Origin: Pantoea sp. CCBC3-3-1
GTDB lineage: Bacteria; Pseudomonadota; Gammaproteobacteria; Enterobacterales; Enterobacteriaceae
Reading direction: 5' to 3'
Length of the DNA: 64,000 nucleotides
NCBI RefSeq assembly: GCF_007981265.1
Contig: NZ_CP034363.1
Location: 1,798,001 to 1,862,000 of the forward strand
A model generated the notes under the pieces. It did not search any database. It was not told the origin of the DNA and saw only the letters and a program-made list of their open reading frames with translations. Position 1 is the stretch's first letter, and each line of letters opens with the position of its first letter. Shown in pieces: positions 1 to 11,322 of the stretch. The translations under genes were made by a program, and so were the position numbers.

Positions 1-500
1 TCTACGTTCGCAGCTGGATTGGCACTTACGGCTATATGTATCGCGATATTCAGATGATCCGCGCCATTATGTATCTGGCCATGGTGCTGGTGATTGGCGT
101 CGCCTGCTTCAATATTGTTTCCACGCTGGTGATGGCCGTGAAAGATAAAAGCGGCGATATTGCGGTTTTACGCACGCTCGGTGCGAAAGACAGGCTAATC
201 CGCGCTATCTTTGTCTGGTATGGCCTGATGGCCGGGCTGGTGGGCAGCGTTAGCGGCGTAATTGTCGGCGTGCTGGCGGCGTTTAATCTCACCCCGATCA
301 TTCGCGGAATTGAAACCTTAACCGGCTATCACTTCCTTTCAGGCGATATCTATTTTATCGACTTCCTGCCTTCGGAAGTGCACTGGCTGGATGTGGGCAT
401 CGTGCTGATCACCTCGCTGGTATTGAGCCTGATTGCCAGCTGGTATCCGGCCAGACGAGCCAGCCGTATCGATCCGGCTCGCGTTCTTAGCGGTCAGTAA
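1..500 (+). CDS. lolE: LolE, lipoprotein-releasing ABC transporter permease (3' part)
   Basis: The C-terminal part of an inner-membrane permease of the LolCDE complex, which extracts mature lipoproteins from the inner membrane and hands them to LolA. The reading frame is already open at base 3, so the gene starts before the window. About 165 residues are visible. The first helix (around [18 protein letters not shown]) is followed by the FtsX-type region reading [16 protein letters not shown], then two further helices, and the frame ends in the family-typical tail with [13 protein letters not shown]. The downstream neighbours nagK and cobB are the same as in E. coli, which favours LolE over its paralogue LolC. 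Nothing unusual is seen in the visible part. Confidence 0.93.
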   Translation, partial: YVRSWIGTYGYMYRDIQMIRAIMYLAMVLVIGVACFNIVSTLVMAVKDKSGDIAVLRTLGAKDRLIRAIFVWYGLMAGLVGSVSGVIVGVLAAFNLTPIIRGIETLTGYHFLSGDIYFIDFLPSEVHWLDVGIVLITSLVLSLIASWYPARRASRIDPARVLSGQ

Positions 501-512
501 ACAGGAACGGCG

Positions 513-1424
513 ATGTATTACGGTTTTGACGTTGGCGGCAGCAAGATCGCGCTGGGCGTTTACGACGCGCAGCGCAAGCAGGTATGGACTAAACGCGTGG
601 CGACGCCGAAGCACGATTATGCCAGCTTGCTTAATCAGCTGGTGATGCTAACTCACGAAGCCGATGCCTTTTGCGGTGAACAGGGCAGCGTGGGGGTTGG
701 CGTGCCGGGATTGCCGGTACCGGATGACGGCACGGTCTTCACCGCCAATATTCCGGCAGCGCAGGGACAGCGGCTTCAGGCCGATCTTAGCGCGCGTTTA
801 GGGCGCGAAGTCCGCATCGATAACGATGCGAACTGCTTTGCGCTATCAGAAGCCTGGGACGATGAGTTTATGGCGTATCCGGTGGTGCTGGGACTGATTT
901 TAGGAACCGGCGTCGGCGGCGGGCTGATCGTGAACGGTAAGCCGGTAACCGGGCGCAACTATATCGTTGGCGAATATGGCCACACGCGTCTGCCGATCGA
1001 CGCGCTGGATGTGCTGGGCAAAGAGGTTGAACAGCCGCTTTGCGGCTGTGGCAAACGGGGCTGTATTGAGTCATGGCTCGCAGGACCCGGATTTTCCCGC
1101 CTTTTTCAACTGCATTATCAGCAGGTTCTCAGTGCTCCCGACATCATCACCCGTTATTATCAGGGAGATGCCGAAGCCGTTGCCCATACCGAACGTTATC
1201 AGGCGTTGCTGGCCGTTTGTTTTGGCAGCTTGTTAACGCTACTTGATCCTCATCTGGTGGTGCTGGGTGGCGGATTGTCTAATTTCGACGCGCTCTATGA
1301 CGGACTCTCACTGCGGGTAGCGCAACACCTGCTGCCGGTGGCGAAGCCGCCCCGCTTTGTCAAAGCGCGTCACGGAGACGCAGGTGGAATGCGCGGCGCC
1401 GCATTCCTGCACGTTAAGGATTAA
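513..1424 (+). CDS. nagK: N-acetyl-D-glucosamine kinase
   Basis: A 303-residue ROK-family sugar kinase that phosphorylates N-acetylglucosamine released during cell-wall recycling. The N-terminus has the ROK phosphate-binding loop ([13 protein letters not shown], residues about 6-18). The middle has the GTGVGGG loop. A cysteine-rich zinc motif, [12 protein letters not shown], lies near residue 180. The length equals the usual family length. It begins 12 bases after lolE and ends 3 bases before cobB, so it probably belongs to the lolCDE-nagK-cobB transcription unit. No defects are visible. Confidence 0.95.
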   Translation: MYYGFDVGGSKIALGVYDAQRKQVWTKRVATPKHDYASLLNQLVMLTHEADAFCGEQGSVGVGVPGLPVPDDGTVFTANIPAAQGQRLQADLSARLGREVRIDNDANCFALSEAWDDEFMAYPVVLGLILGTGVGGGLIVNGKPVTGRNYIVGEYGHTRLPIDALDVLGKEVEQPLCGCGKRGCIESWLAGPGFSRLFQLHYQQVLSAPDIITRYYQGDAEAVAHTERYQALLAVCFGSLLTLLDPHLVVLGGGLSNFDALYDGLSLRVAQHLLPVAKPPRFVKARHGDAGGMRGAAFLHVKD

Positions 1425-1427
1425 ATT

Positions 1428-2264
1428 ATGATGCGTACACCCCGTCGCCGATTAAGGCTGGCCCGTTACAAGAAAACCCGACGCCAGGTGCATCAGCGTT
1501 TTCGCCAGCGCATTTTTGAGCGCGACCGCAATATTGAGATTGCCCGCCATCCGCTGCCTCGCGTGGTGGTGCTAACCGGCGCAGGCATTTCTGCCGAATC
1601 GGGTATTCGTACCTTCCGTGCGGCAGATGGTCTGTGGGAAGAGCACAAAGTTGAAGACGTGGCGACGCCGGAAGGCTTTGCCCGCGACCCGCAAAAGGTG
1701 CAGGCATTTTATAACGCCCGCCGTCGTCAGCTCCAGGACGCTGCGATCCAGCCCAATGCCGCTCACGACGCGCTGGCCGAGCTGGAAGCGGCACTGGGCG
1801 ACCATTTTCTGCTGGTCACGCAGAATATCGACAACCTTCACGAGCGCGCAGGCAACCGAAACATTATTCATATGCACGGCGAGCTGCTAAAAGTGCGCTG
1901 TGTCAGCAGCGGTCAGGTGCTGTACTGGCAGGAAGATCTGAAAGAAGACGACCGCTGCCACTGCTGTCAGTTTCCTTCCGTGCTGCGGCCGCATATCGTC
2001 TGGTTTGGCGAAATGCCGCTGCAAATGGATGAAATTTACCAGGCAATCAGCGAAGCCGATTACTTTATTGCTATCGGGACATCTGGCCACGTCTACCCGG
2101 CGGCGGGCTTTGTGCATGAAGCCAAACTCCAGGGCGCACATACCGTTGAGCTGAATCTTGAGCCGAGCCAGGTGGGCAGCGAGTTCGAAGAGAAAGAATA
2201 CGGGCTGGCCAGCGAGGTGGTGCCGAAATTTGTCCATCAGCTGCTGGAGAAAGTGGGTAAATAA
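1428..2264 (+). CDS. cobB: NAD-dependent protein deacylase (sirtuin)
   Basis: A 278-residue sirtuin that removes acetyl and succinyl groups from lysines using NAD, for example on acetyl-CoA synthetase. The NAD-binding motif [13 protein letters not shown] is near residue 50. The tyrosine and arginine of FYNARRR match the pair that gives class III sirtuins desuccinylase activity. The catalytic histidine lies in IHMHGEL. The zinc site is reduced to CHCC, as in E. coli CobB. The basic N-terminal extension of about 40 residues is also seen in the long E. coli form. The start follows nagK after 3 bases, behind AAGGATTAA. Confidence 0.95.
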   Translation: MMRTPRRRLRLARYKKTRRQVHQRFRQRIFERDRNIEIARHPLPRVVVLTGAGISAESGIRTFRAADGLWEEHKVEDVATPEGFARDPQKVQAFYNARRRQLQDAAIQPNAAHDALAELEAALGDHFLLVTQNIDNLHERAGNRNIIHMHGELLKVRCVSSGQVLYWQEDLKEDDRCHCCQFPSVLRPHIVWFGEMPLQMDEIYQAISEADYFIAIGTSGHVYPAAGFVHEAKLQGAHTVELNLEPSQVGSEFEEKEYGLASEVVPKFVHQLLEKVGK

Positions 2265-2271
2265 GGCTGGC

Positions 2272-2292
2272 AGGGCGACAGCGTGTCGCCCT
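2272..2292 (+). terminator. hairpin after cobB
   Basis: A perfect 9-bp inverted repeat (AGGGCGACA / TGTCGCCCT) with a 3-base loop lies between the convergent cobB and the benE-like gene. The U-tract is weak, so this may be a transcript-end stabilising hairpin rather than a classical terminator. Confidence 0.55.
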
Positions 2293-2326
2293 TAAACCTC
2301 TGATTACCGATCTAAAGGGCGTACTG

Positions 2327-3541
2327 TTAACGCGTTTTCGGTGGTGAAGCGGCGGAGGCAGACGCCTTACGCGATGGCAGACTCAACATCAGATGCGCCA
2401 CAATTCCGCCCACCAGCCCCCAGAACGCCGCGCCAATGCCCAGCAAGGACAGACCCGAAGCGGTAATCAAAAAGGTTATCACCGCCGCTTCCCGCTGTTG
2501 CTCTTCAGCCAGCGAACGTTGCAGGCTGCCAGCAAGGGTTCCCAGCAGCGCCAGTCCGGCAATCGTATGGATCAATGCTGGTGGCAACGCGCTGAACAGT
2601 TGTCCAATCGCCCCGCCAAATAAACCCGCAATCAGATAGAAAAACCCCGCACAGGCCGCGCCCCAATAGCGTCGTTGTGGATTGGGGTGCACATCCGATC
2701 CCATACAGATCGCGGCGGTAATGGCTGCGATACATACAGAAAATCCGCCGAAAGGCGAAAGCAGCAGCGAAGTGAGGCCGGTCCAGCTCATCAGCGGCGA
2801 AACGGGTACCCGATAACCGGCGGCTTTTAGCGTGGCAATGCCGGGCGCGTTTTGTGAGGCCATGGTCACCAGGAAAAAAGGCACGCCGATACCAAGTAAA
2901 CTCGAAAGCGAAAAGTGCGGCGCGATAAACTCCGGCAGCGTGAACGCCAGCGGCTGGCGCGCCAAATGGATTTCGCCTTTCAGTGCCGCCACCAGCAGTC
3001 CGGTGAGCAGGGTGACCACAATGGCGTAACGCGGCAGATAGCGACGCATCAGCAGGTAAGCCAGGCACATGCTGGCGGTAAGCGCAAAATCCAGCTTAAA
3101 CGCGCCGAACGCATCAAGGCCAAAGCGCAGCAAAATGCCCGCCAGCATGGCAGCAGAAATCGCCTGAGGGAGATAGTTCATCACACGGGCAAACAGCCCG
3201 GTCACGCCGCACAAAAAAATCAGCGCCGAAGCAAAGATAAATACCCCAATCGTCTCAGGCATGGAGGTGCCAGGCAGACTGGTGACCAGCAGCGCCGCAC
3301 CAGGCGTTGACCAGGCGGTAAGGATCGGCGCACGATACCAGAGCGACAACCCCAGAGAAGTGATCCCCATTGCCAGGCCCAGCATGCTCAGCCAGCCGCC
3401 AATTTGCGACGGTGTTGCGCCCGCTGCGGCCGCGGCCTGAAAAATAATCGCCGCAGAGCTGGTATAGCCTACCAGGACGGCCACGAAACCGGCCACCACG
3501 GCAGGGAACGTCAGGTGTCGGAATGAAAAATTCGGGCGCAT
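2327..3541 (-). CDS. BenE/YdcO-family benzoate-type transporter
   Basis: A 404-residue polytopic membrane protein of the benzoate/H+ symporter (BenE) family, related to E. coli YdcO. About 12 hydrophobic segments are visible. The N-terminus reads MRPNFSFRHLTFPAVVAGFV, which fits family starts better than the upstream in-frame ATG that would run into the operator region. The C-terminus is a charged tail. It is divergent from a SutR/YdcN-like regulator, the same pairing as ydcN-ydcO in E. coli, so it is probably controlled by that regulator. The real substrate is unknown; benzoate is the family label, not shown here. Confidence 0.85.
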   Translation of the reverse strand: MRPNFSFRHLTFPAVVAGFVAVLVGYTSSAAIIFQAAAAAGATPSQIGGWLSMLGLAMGITSLGLSLWYRAPILTAWSTPGAALLVTSLPGTSMPETIGVFIFASALIFLCGVTGLFARVMNYLPQAISAAMLAGILLRFGLDAFGAFKLDFALTASMCLAYLLMRRYLPRYAIVVTLLTGLLVAALKGEIHLARQPLAFTLPEFIAPHFSLSSLLGIGVPFFLVTMASQNAPGIATLKAAGYRVPVSPLMSWTGLTSLLLSPFGGFSVCIAAITAAICMGSDVHPNPQRRYWGAACAGFFYLIAGLFGGAIGQLFSALPPALIHTIAGLALLGTLAGSLQRSLAEEQQREAAVITFLITASGLSLLGIGAAFWGLVGGIVAHLMLSLPSRKASASAASPPKTR

Positions 3542-3582
3542 GGCTTGTCTCTTATTGACCGTTATAACGCACAAACTAGCAC

Positions 3583-3600
3583 TGTGCGTTATAACGCACA
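3583..3600. promoter_or_regulatory. perfect 18-bp palindromic operator between transporter and regulator genes
   Basis: TGTGCGTTATAACGCACA is a perfect palindrome. A second, incomplete copy (GTTATAACGCACA) occupies 3561-3573, so the two centres are about 25 bp apart. A TATACT -10 hexamer for the rightward regulator gene lies at 3606-3611, directly after the palindrome. A bound repressor would therefore cover that promoter and sit upstream of the divergent transporter gene. It is the likely binding site of the adjacent XRE-cupin protein (inference). Confidence 0.7.
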
Positions 3601-3631
3601 AGCGCTATACTGCCTTTTTCAAGGAGAATTT

Positions 3632-4204
3632 ATGAGCGAAACTCGCCCTGCGCCCGGCAGGATATTAAAATCGCTGAGGCTGGCCCGTGAATGGAGCCTG
3701 AGTCAGGCCGCGCTGGAGACCGGCGTCAGTAAAGCAATGCTGGGTCAGATCGAACGGGAAGAGTCCAGCCCCACCATTGCGCTGCTGTGGAAAATCGCGA
3801 CCGGTTTTAACGTCCCTTTTTCCCTTTTTCTCAACGACCCCGAGCCGGATCAGACGGCACTACGCCGTGGCGAAGCGCTACGTTTTCGTCAGTCGAATGC
3901 GGCGATGCAGGTCAGTTCACTTTTTCCTTTTGACAGTCAGTTAGGATTCGACATGCTACAAGTCGAACTGGCTGCGGGTGCACTAAGTGAATCTTCTGCG
4001 CATGAACCGGGCGTGATTGAGCATGTGGTGGTCATTGATGGCGTATTAAGGCTGGCGATCGGGGCAGAATGGCATACGCTGAAGGCGGGAGAAGGTTTAC
4101 GTTTTCAGGCTGACTGTGCGCACAGCTACCAAAATCCGGGAAAGGTAAGCGCAAAATTTCACAGTCTCATCCATTATCCGCTAAGCCGCACAGCAAGGCG
4201 TTAG
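3632..4204 (+). CDS. XRE-cupin transcriptional regulator (SutR/YdcN-like)
   Basis: A 190-residue regulator with an N-terminal helix-turn-helix (LSQAALETGVSKAMLGQIE, residues about 25-43) and a C-terminal cupin domain (SAHEPGVIEHVVVIDGVL onward). The architecture and the divergent BenE-type transporter match E. coli SutR (YdcN), a regulator linked to sulfur use. The ATG at 3632 is preceded by AAGGAGAATTT. Longer in-frame starts would run through the palindromic operator, so they are unlikely. It probably represses itself and the transporter through the 3583-3600 palindrome. Confidence 0.85.
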   Translation: MSETRPAPGRILKSLRLAREWSLSQAALETGVSKAMLGQIEREESSPTIALLWKIATGFNVPFSLFLNDPEPDQTALRRGEALRFRQSNAAMQVSSLFPFDSQLGFDMLQVELAAGALSESSAHEPGVIEHVVVIDGVLRLAIGAEWHTLKAGEGLRFQADCAHSYQNPGKVSAKFHSLIHYPLSRTARR

Positions 4205-4302
4205 CCAGGATGGCAGGAAGACTGGACGTTGAACTGACCTGACGCAATAAACTCCCCGGTAAAGTTATTAATAATAAACGTTCGCATTCAGAGGGAAGGC
4301 AG

Positions 4303-5535
4303 ATGACTAATTTACTCGATCGCTTCTTGCACTATGTATCAATCGATACGCAATCCAAAGCCCATGCGCGGCAGGTTCCCAGTACGGAAGGGCAGTGGCA
4401 GCTGGCGCGGGTGCTGAAGGAAGAGTTAGAAACGCTGGGCCTGAGCGATATCACGCTCAGCGAACACGGGATCGTTATGGCGACGCTGCCAGCGACGGTT
4501 GCCTGGCCGGTACCGACCATCGGTTTTATTGCCCACGTAGACACTTCGCCGGATTTCACGGGAAAAAACGTTAATCCACAAATCGTGGAAAATTATCGCG
4601 GTGGAGACATTGCGCTGGGAATGGGCGATGAAATCCTTTCGCCGGTAATGTTCCCTGTCCTGCACAGCCTGACCGGTCACACGCTGATCACCACCGACGG
4701 CAAAACGCTGTTAGGTGCCGATGATAAAGCGGGCGTCGCGGAAATCATGACGGCAATCGCGCGGTTGAAAAGCGAGAATATCCCCCACGGCGACATTCGC
4801 ATTGCCTTCACGCCCGACGAAGAGATTGGTAAAGGCACCAGCTGTTTTGACGTTACAGCATTTGGCGCGCAGTGGGGCTATACCATTGACGGCAGTGGCG
4901 TGGGTGAATTCGAATATGAAAACTTCAATGCCGCCTCGGCGACGGTAAAAATCACCGGCAACAATGTGCATCCAGGTACGGCGAAAGGCGTGATGGTTAA
5001 CGCGCTCGATTTGGCGATGCGTTTTCACGCGGCCATGCCGGAAAAAGAGGTGCCGGAACAGACGGCCGGCTTTGAAGGTTTTTACCATCTGCATGGTATT
5101 AAGGGCAGCGTGGATAAAGCCGAACTGCATTACATCATTCGCGATTTTGACCCTGATAATTTTGCCGCGCGTAAGCAGGTCATGCGTGATATCGCCGCTT
5201 CTCTTGCCAGTAACCAACAGGCGGGCGTGGCGATCGAAGTGACTGTCGAAGACAGCTATTACAATATGCGCGAAAAAGTGATGGCGCATCCTCACATTAT
5301 CGATCTTGCGCTACAGGCGATGCGGGATTGCGGTATCGAGCCGGAAGTGAAGCCGATAAGAGGGGGAACGGATGGGGCGGCGCTGTCGTTTAAGGGCCTG
5401 CCTTGTCCAAACATTTTCACCGGCGGCTACAACTATCACGGCAAGCACGAGTTTGCTTCGCTGGATAATATGGAAAAAGCGGTGACGGTGATTATGCGTA
5501 TTGCGGCCCTGACGGCTGAACAGGCCAGAAAATAG
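4303..5535 (+). CDS. pepT: peptidase T (tripeptidase)
   Basis: A 410-residue cytoplasmic M20B metallo-aminopeptidase that removes N-terminal residues from tripeptides. Zinc ligands and catalytic residues are visible in [12 protein letters not shown] (His and Asp), LLGADDKAG, the glutamate pair in TPDEEIGKG, and the C-terminal HGKHEFAS. The length matches the family. The ribosome-binding site GAGGGAAGG precedes the ATG. It lies alone, followed by a 208-bp gap and the convergent roxA gene. In E. coli potABCD stands upstream; here the SutR-like regulator takes that place. Confidence 0.95.
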   Translation: MTNLLDRFLHYVSIDTQSKAHARQVPSTEGQWQLARVLKEELETLGLSDITLSEHGIVMATLPATVAWPVPTIGFIAHVDTSPDFTGKNVNPQIVENYRGGDIALGMGDEILSPVMFPVLHSLTGHTLITTDGKTLLGADDKAGVAEIMTAIARLKSENIPHGDIRIAFTPDEEIGKGTSCFDVTAFGAQWGYTIDGSGVGEFEYENFNAASATVKITGNNVHPGTAKGVMVNALDLAMRFHAAMPEKEVPEQTAGFEGFYHLHGIKGSVDKAELHYIIRDFDPDNFAARKQVMRDIAASLASNQQAGVAIEVTVEDSYYNMREKVMAHPHIIDLALQAMRDCGIEPEVKPIRGGTDGAALSFKGLPCPNIFTGGYNYHGKHEFASLDNMEKAVTVIMRIAALTAEQARK

Positions 5536-5594
5536 CGTGCCCGAACGGGGCTGAGACACGCAAAGCAGGGGAACACGTTTCTTCAGGAAAGCGT

Positions 5595-5616
5595 CCTGGG
5601 CCACAGAAGGCCCAGG
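5595..5616. terminator. hairpin in the pepT-roxA convergent gap
   Basis: CCTGGGCC and GGCCCAGG form a perfect 8-bp stem around a 6-base loop between the convergent pepT and roxA. There is no U-tract on either strand, so the terminator role is inferred from position only. The rest of the 5536-5743 gap shows no gene. Confidence 0.45.
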
Positions 5617-5743
5617 TCCAACAGGTATGAACGCGGCTTTTCGCCTCTTTCCGAACGGCTTATGTCCCGCCTGCTGGCATCCCCCCAACCCCTCATGGGC
5701 GCGTCCCAATTTTACGGCTGGGCGGGATGCGCAGACTTTGCGA

Positions 5744-6871
5744 TTATTCTTCTTCGCTAAAATACCAGTAACCGCAGTTTACCAGCGCTGCCAGCTGTGC
5801 GAGGAAGGATGGGTCGTCCAGCGCGGTTGTCAGATCTTCTGCGCTAATAGCATGCTGATTAGCCAGAACGGTCAATGCGTGACGATGTGGCGACTCAATC
5901 TGCTCGCCGTTCACAAACACGGCATCACCGACCGACAGCACACGCAGCCCGCCCAGACGAAGTAACTTATCGCCCTGTTGCAGCGCATCGTAAATTTCAT
6001 CCGGCTGATAAGGCGGCTCCGGCGGCGCGACATCCAGCTCGTGGCGTGACTGAGAGATAAACTCGCCAAACCACTGAGTGAAGTGTTCCGGCTGATTAAT
6101 CACATCCAGCATCATGGCGCGAATACCGTCGAGTTCCTGCGGCAGGATTTCCGCCGTGTTCTCACGGGCAGGCACGTCCGGATCGGTAAAGCGATAGCTG
6201 CCCAGCTCACGGGAGAGCACAAAGTCGGCAAAGCTGCTGATCAGCTCACGGCCGCTTGGCGCACGGAAGCCCACGGAATAGTTGATGGCGCTTTCCAGCG
6301 AATACCCTTCGTGCGGGAACCCTGGTGGAATATAGAGAATATCGCCCGGTTCCATCTCTTCATCGATGATGGCATCGAAAGGTTCGACCTGAAGCAGGTC
6401 CGGATGCGGACAATGCTGTTTCATCGCCACTTTCTCGCCCACGCGCCAGCGACGGCGGCCCGTGCCCTGAATGATAAACACATCATACTGATCCAGATGA
6501 GGGCCAACGCCGCCGCCTGGCACAGAGAAAGAGATCATCAGATCGTCGGTACGCCAGTCAGGCAAAAAGCGGAAAGGGCGCATCAGCGCGGCGGAAGGTT
6601 CATGCCAGTGATCGACGGCCTGAACCAGTAGCGACCAGTTGTTCTCACCAAGGTGATCGTAGCTTTCAAACGGGCCGTGAGCGACCTGCCATTTGCCCTC
6701 TTCATGGCTCACCAGGCGGCTGTCGACTTCGTTTTCCATTGCCAGACCCGCCAGCTCATCAGGTGAGATCGGGTCGACAAAGTTTTTAAAGCCGCGCTTA
6801 AGCACCACGGGCCGTTTCTGCCAGTAGCGCTGGATAAAATCGGGCCAGTTAAGATCGAGCTGATAGTCCAT
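5744..6871 (-). CDS. roxA: 50S ribosomal protein L16 arginine 3-hydroxylase
   Basis: A 375-residue JmjC/cupin 2-oxoglutarate and Fe(II) oxygenase (YcfD/RoxA) that hydroxylates a specific arginine of ribosomal protein L16. The metal-binding HxD motif is in GPHLDQYDVF near residue 125. The distal histidine is in GFPHEGYS. A winged-helix-like C-terminal dimerisation region follows. The length is about the family norm. It is transcribed in the same direction as phoPQ and sits downstream of phoQ, the same context as in E. coli. Confidence 0.93.
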   Translation of the reverse strand: MDYQLDLNWPDFIQRYWQKRPVVLKRGFKNFVDPISPDELAGLAMENEVDSRLVSHEEGKWQVAHGPFESYDHLGENNWSLLVQAVDHWHEPSAALMRPFRFLPDWRTDDLMISFSVPGGGVGPHLDQYDVFIIQGTGRRRWRVGEKVAMKQHCPHPDLLQVEPFDAIIDEEMEPGDILYIPPGFPHEGYSLESAINYSVGFRAPSGRELISSFADFVLSRELGSYRFTDPDVPARENTAEILPQELDGIRAMMLDVINQPEHFTQWFGEFISQSRHELDVAPPEPPYQPDEIYDALQQGDKLLRLGGLRVLSVGDAVFVNGEQIESPHRHALTVLANQHAISAEDLTTALDDPSFLAQLAALVNCGYWYFSEEE

Positions 6872-6975
6872 GATGAGAGTTCCTGAGACGCTGAATTTAC
6901 CCGATTATAACAGCGCTGGCGGCGTCCCGGGTAAAGCATTTAGCGTTCGGATGCTTAAGCTTGCAGCGGTCGTAA

Positions 6976-8436
6976 TTATTCTTCGCCATGCAGCATTTCC
7001 TGGCGCTTAAAAATCACTTCCATTTTCGCGCCGCCCAGCTCGCTGGTGGAGGCGATAATATCGCCAGTGTATTGCTCCAGAATGTCTCTGGCGACCGCCA
7101 GCCCCAGTCCCTGACCGGGACGGAGCGTATCGGCGCGCTGACCACGGATAAAGACCAAATCGCGTTTGCTCTCCGGAATGCCGGGCCCATCATCCTCAAC
7201 AATCAAATGCAGTTCGTTATCGGTTTGCCGTGCGGTAATTTCCACAAACTCCAGACAATATTTGCAGGCGTTATCCAGCACGTTACCCATCACTTCCATA
7301 AAGTCGTTTTGCTCACCGATAAAGCTCAGTTCCGGCGAAATATCCAGCGTCAGCACCACGCCTTTGCGCTGATACACTTTGTTCAGCGCCGAGCAGAGTT
7401 TATCCAGCAGGCCGGATACGGAATGCAGCTCGCGTTTCAGCACATTATGATCGGCCTGCATGCTGGCGCGATGCAGATAATAGCCAATCTGCTGCGAAAT
7501 ACGGCCAATCTGCTCCAGCATGATCGGCTCTGCTTCTTCAACCGACAGATTTTGCCCGCCACGCAGCGACCGCAGCGTGCTTTGCAGCACCGCCAGCGGC
7601 GTTTTCAGGCTATGAGTCAAATCACTCAGCGTGGTGCGATAGCGGGTGTAACGCTGGCGCTCGTTATCCAGCAGCAAATTGAGGTTGCGTACCACGCTGG
7701 TGAGCTCCTGCGGTGGCTCATCCGTCAGCGTTTCCAGCGTGCCTTTTTCCAGCTCCCTTAACTGCCGGGCCAGCGATCCGATAGGCCGCAGGCTCCAGTG
7801 CGCGGCCAGCCACAGCAGCGGGATCACCAGCAGCAGATTGACCAGCAGCACGTAGCTGAACCATGACCAGACCACATCAGAATGCTGAAGCTCCTGCGGG
7901 ATAGAATCCACCACCACCACGGTCAGTGCGGGCAGAGAGGGGGTGGCGGCATAGCGGTTAACCGCCACGGAGTGAGTAAAGGTATCGTTGTTATCATCAT
8001 CGTAGGCGGTCAGCTTGTTTTGCGCGTCCGGGTTATTACCCAGCGCCTGACGACTGGTGCTGTTATCCGCATCGATTTCATAAAAGTCCGCACGCCTGAG
8101 CCATTCACGTTTTATTTTGCTGCGGATCTCCGGCACGTTGCGCAGTTGCCAGAGCAACTGACCATCTTCATTGTAGATATAGACCAGCGTCGGGAAATTG
8201 AGCGTAACCCGTTCTGGCTGGGCAATCGTCAGCTGATTGTTCTGCCACTGGGCGAGCGTAAAGAACAGGTTACTTTCGGCGCGCATGACCCGATACGTGT
8301 TTTTATCGAAACTGACGACATAGCCCACCACGGCCACCATACCGTAAGAAAGCGACAGGATCAGCACGATCGCTGCGGTAGCCAGCAGAAAGCGGGCGCG
8401 CAGCGAAAATGGTTTTTCAGGACGAAATAGCGGCAT
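6976..8436 (-). CDS. phoQ: PhoQ sensor histidine kinase
   Basis: A 486-residue membrane sensor that detects low divalent cations, acid and cationic antimicrobial peptides and phosphorylates PhoP. One transmembrane helix is near residues 15-38 and a second near 190-215. Between them lies the periplasmic sensor with an acidic patch (YDDDNND) near residue 145. HAMP and HisKA regions follow, with the phospho-accepting histidine in [11 protein letters not shown], then the N box [10 protein letters not shown] and the G boxes DDGPGIP and GQGLGLAV. It starts 3 bases after phoP, so the two are co-translated. Confidence 0.96.
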   Translation of the reverse strand: MPLFRPEKPFSLRARFLLATAAIVLILSLSYGMVAVVGYVVSFDKNTYRVMRAESNLFFTLAQWQNNQLTIAQPERVTLNFPTLVYIYNEDGQLLWQLRNVPEIRSKIKREWLRRADFYEIDADNSTSRQALGNNPDAQNKLTAYDDDNNDTFTHSVAVNRYAATPSLPALTVVVVDSIPQELQHSDVVWSWFSYVLLVNLLLVIPLLWLAAHWSLRPIGSLARQLRELEKGTLETLTDEPPQELTSVVRNLNLLLDNERQRYTRYRTTLSDLTHSLKTPLAVLQSTLRSLRGGQNLSVEEAEPIMLEQIGRISQQIGYYLHRASMQADHNVLKRELHSVSGLLDKLCSALNKVYQRKGVVLTLDISPELSFIGEQNDFMEVMGNVLDNACKYCLEFVEITARQTDNELHLIVEDDGPGIPESKRDLVFIRGQRADTLRPGQGLGLAVARDILEQYTGDIIASTSELGGAKMEVIFKRQEMLHGEE

Positions 8437-8439
8437 CCG

Positions 8440-9108
8440 TTACAAATCGAACCGGTAGCCTTGCCCACGGACGGTAGTAATCACATCCTTAGGGTGTATG
8501 GCCTGGATTTTTTTGCGCAGCCGTCCCATCAGCACGTCGATGGTATGACTTTCACGCAGCTCGGCGTCGGGATAGAGCTGTAACATCAGCGAATCTTTAC
8601 TGACGACTTTGCTCGCGTTGCGGATAAGCGTTTCCATAATGGTGTATTCAAACGCGGTTAGCTTGATTTGCCGATCGTCGATGGTCAGCTCACGGCGTGA
8701 AAGATCGACCAGGAAAGGCGGAAGAGAAATAATCTGCGAGGCCAGCCCGCTATTACGGCGCATCAGCGCCTGCATACGCGCGACCACCTCTTCGATATGA
8801 AACGGCTTGGTGACGTAGTCGTCGGCACCGGCTTCCAGCGCTTCAACCTTGGCCTGCCAGCCTTCGCGGGCGGTTAACACCAGGATAGGCTGCTTCACTT
8901 CCTGACCCCGCCAGCGGCGGATCATCGTCATGCCATCTTCATCAGGCAGGCCTAAATCGACAATGGTAATGTCAGGCGTGTGCTCATTAAGAAAGTAATC
9001 AGCTTCTTTTGCATCTTCAGCGGCATCAACCTGATGCCCCATTTCTCGCAGCTGAACGGCCAGATGATGACGCAACAGGGGGTTATCTTCCACAATCAAT
9101 ACGCGCAT
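8440..9108 (-). CDS. phoP: PhoP response regulator
   Basis: A 222-residue OmpR-family regulator with an N-terminal receiver ([16 protein letters not shown], phospho-acceptor Asp in [12 protein letters not shown], conserved Lys in DDYVTKPF). The C-terminal winged helix ends in [14 protein letters not shown]. It activates Mg2+ homeostasis, lipid A modification and acid and peptide resistance genes. The ATG is preceded by AAGGATCATG. A PhoP box and a -10 element upstream show likely autoregulation. Confidence 0.97.
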   Translation of the reverse strand: MRVLIVEDNPLLRHHLAVQLREMGHQVDAAEDAKEADYFLNEHTPDITIVDLGLPDEDGMTMIRRWRGQEVKQPILVLTAREGWQAKVEALEAGADDYVTKPFHIEEVVARMQALMRRNSGLASQIISLPPFLVDLSRRELTIDDRQIKLTAFEYTIMETLIRNASKVVSKDSLMLQLYPDAELRESHTIDVLMGRLRKKIQAIHPKDVITTVRGQGYRFDL

Positions 9109-9166
9109 ATCATGATCCTTTCTGTAGATTTTATCGTTGGCGGACGCCTGAATTTAATCAAAGAAA

Positions 9167-9201
9167 AGTATAGGTTAAAGCAGGTAAACAAGAGGTTAAC
9201 A
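9167..9201 (-). promoter_or_regulatory. PhoP box and -10 element of the phoPQ promoter
   Basis: On the minus strand TGTTAA, five bases, then TGTTTA (9185-9201) matches the (T/G)GTTTA direct-repeat PhoP box with one mismatch. Exactly 12 bp downstream is TATACT (9167-9172), a near-perfect -10. This spacing is the typical one when PhoP replaces the -35 element. It indicates positive autoregulation of phoPQ. Confidence 0.82.
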
Positions 9202-9230
9202 CGGGCCGGGTAGATCCGGCCCGAAAAGAT

Positions 9231-11262
<2,032 letters not shown>

Positions 11263-11322
11263 GGTAACTCCTGTAACGCCAGAGGAATAAACCGGGCAGC
11301 ATTTTGCCACCCGGAACAGCGG

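Noticed and set aside
2505..3068. 187-residue frame inside the BenE-like gene on the same strand
   Set aside because: It is an alternate-frame shadow of the transporter with high GC third positions, not a separate gene.
5536..5743. Search for a CRISPR, tRNA or sRNA in the pepT-roxA gap and elsewhere
   Set aside because: Only a hairpin was found here; no CRISPR arrays, rRNA or tRNA genes were recognised anywhere in the window.
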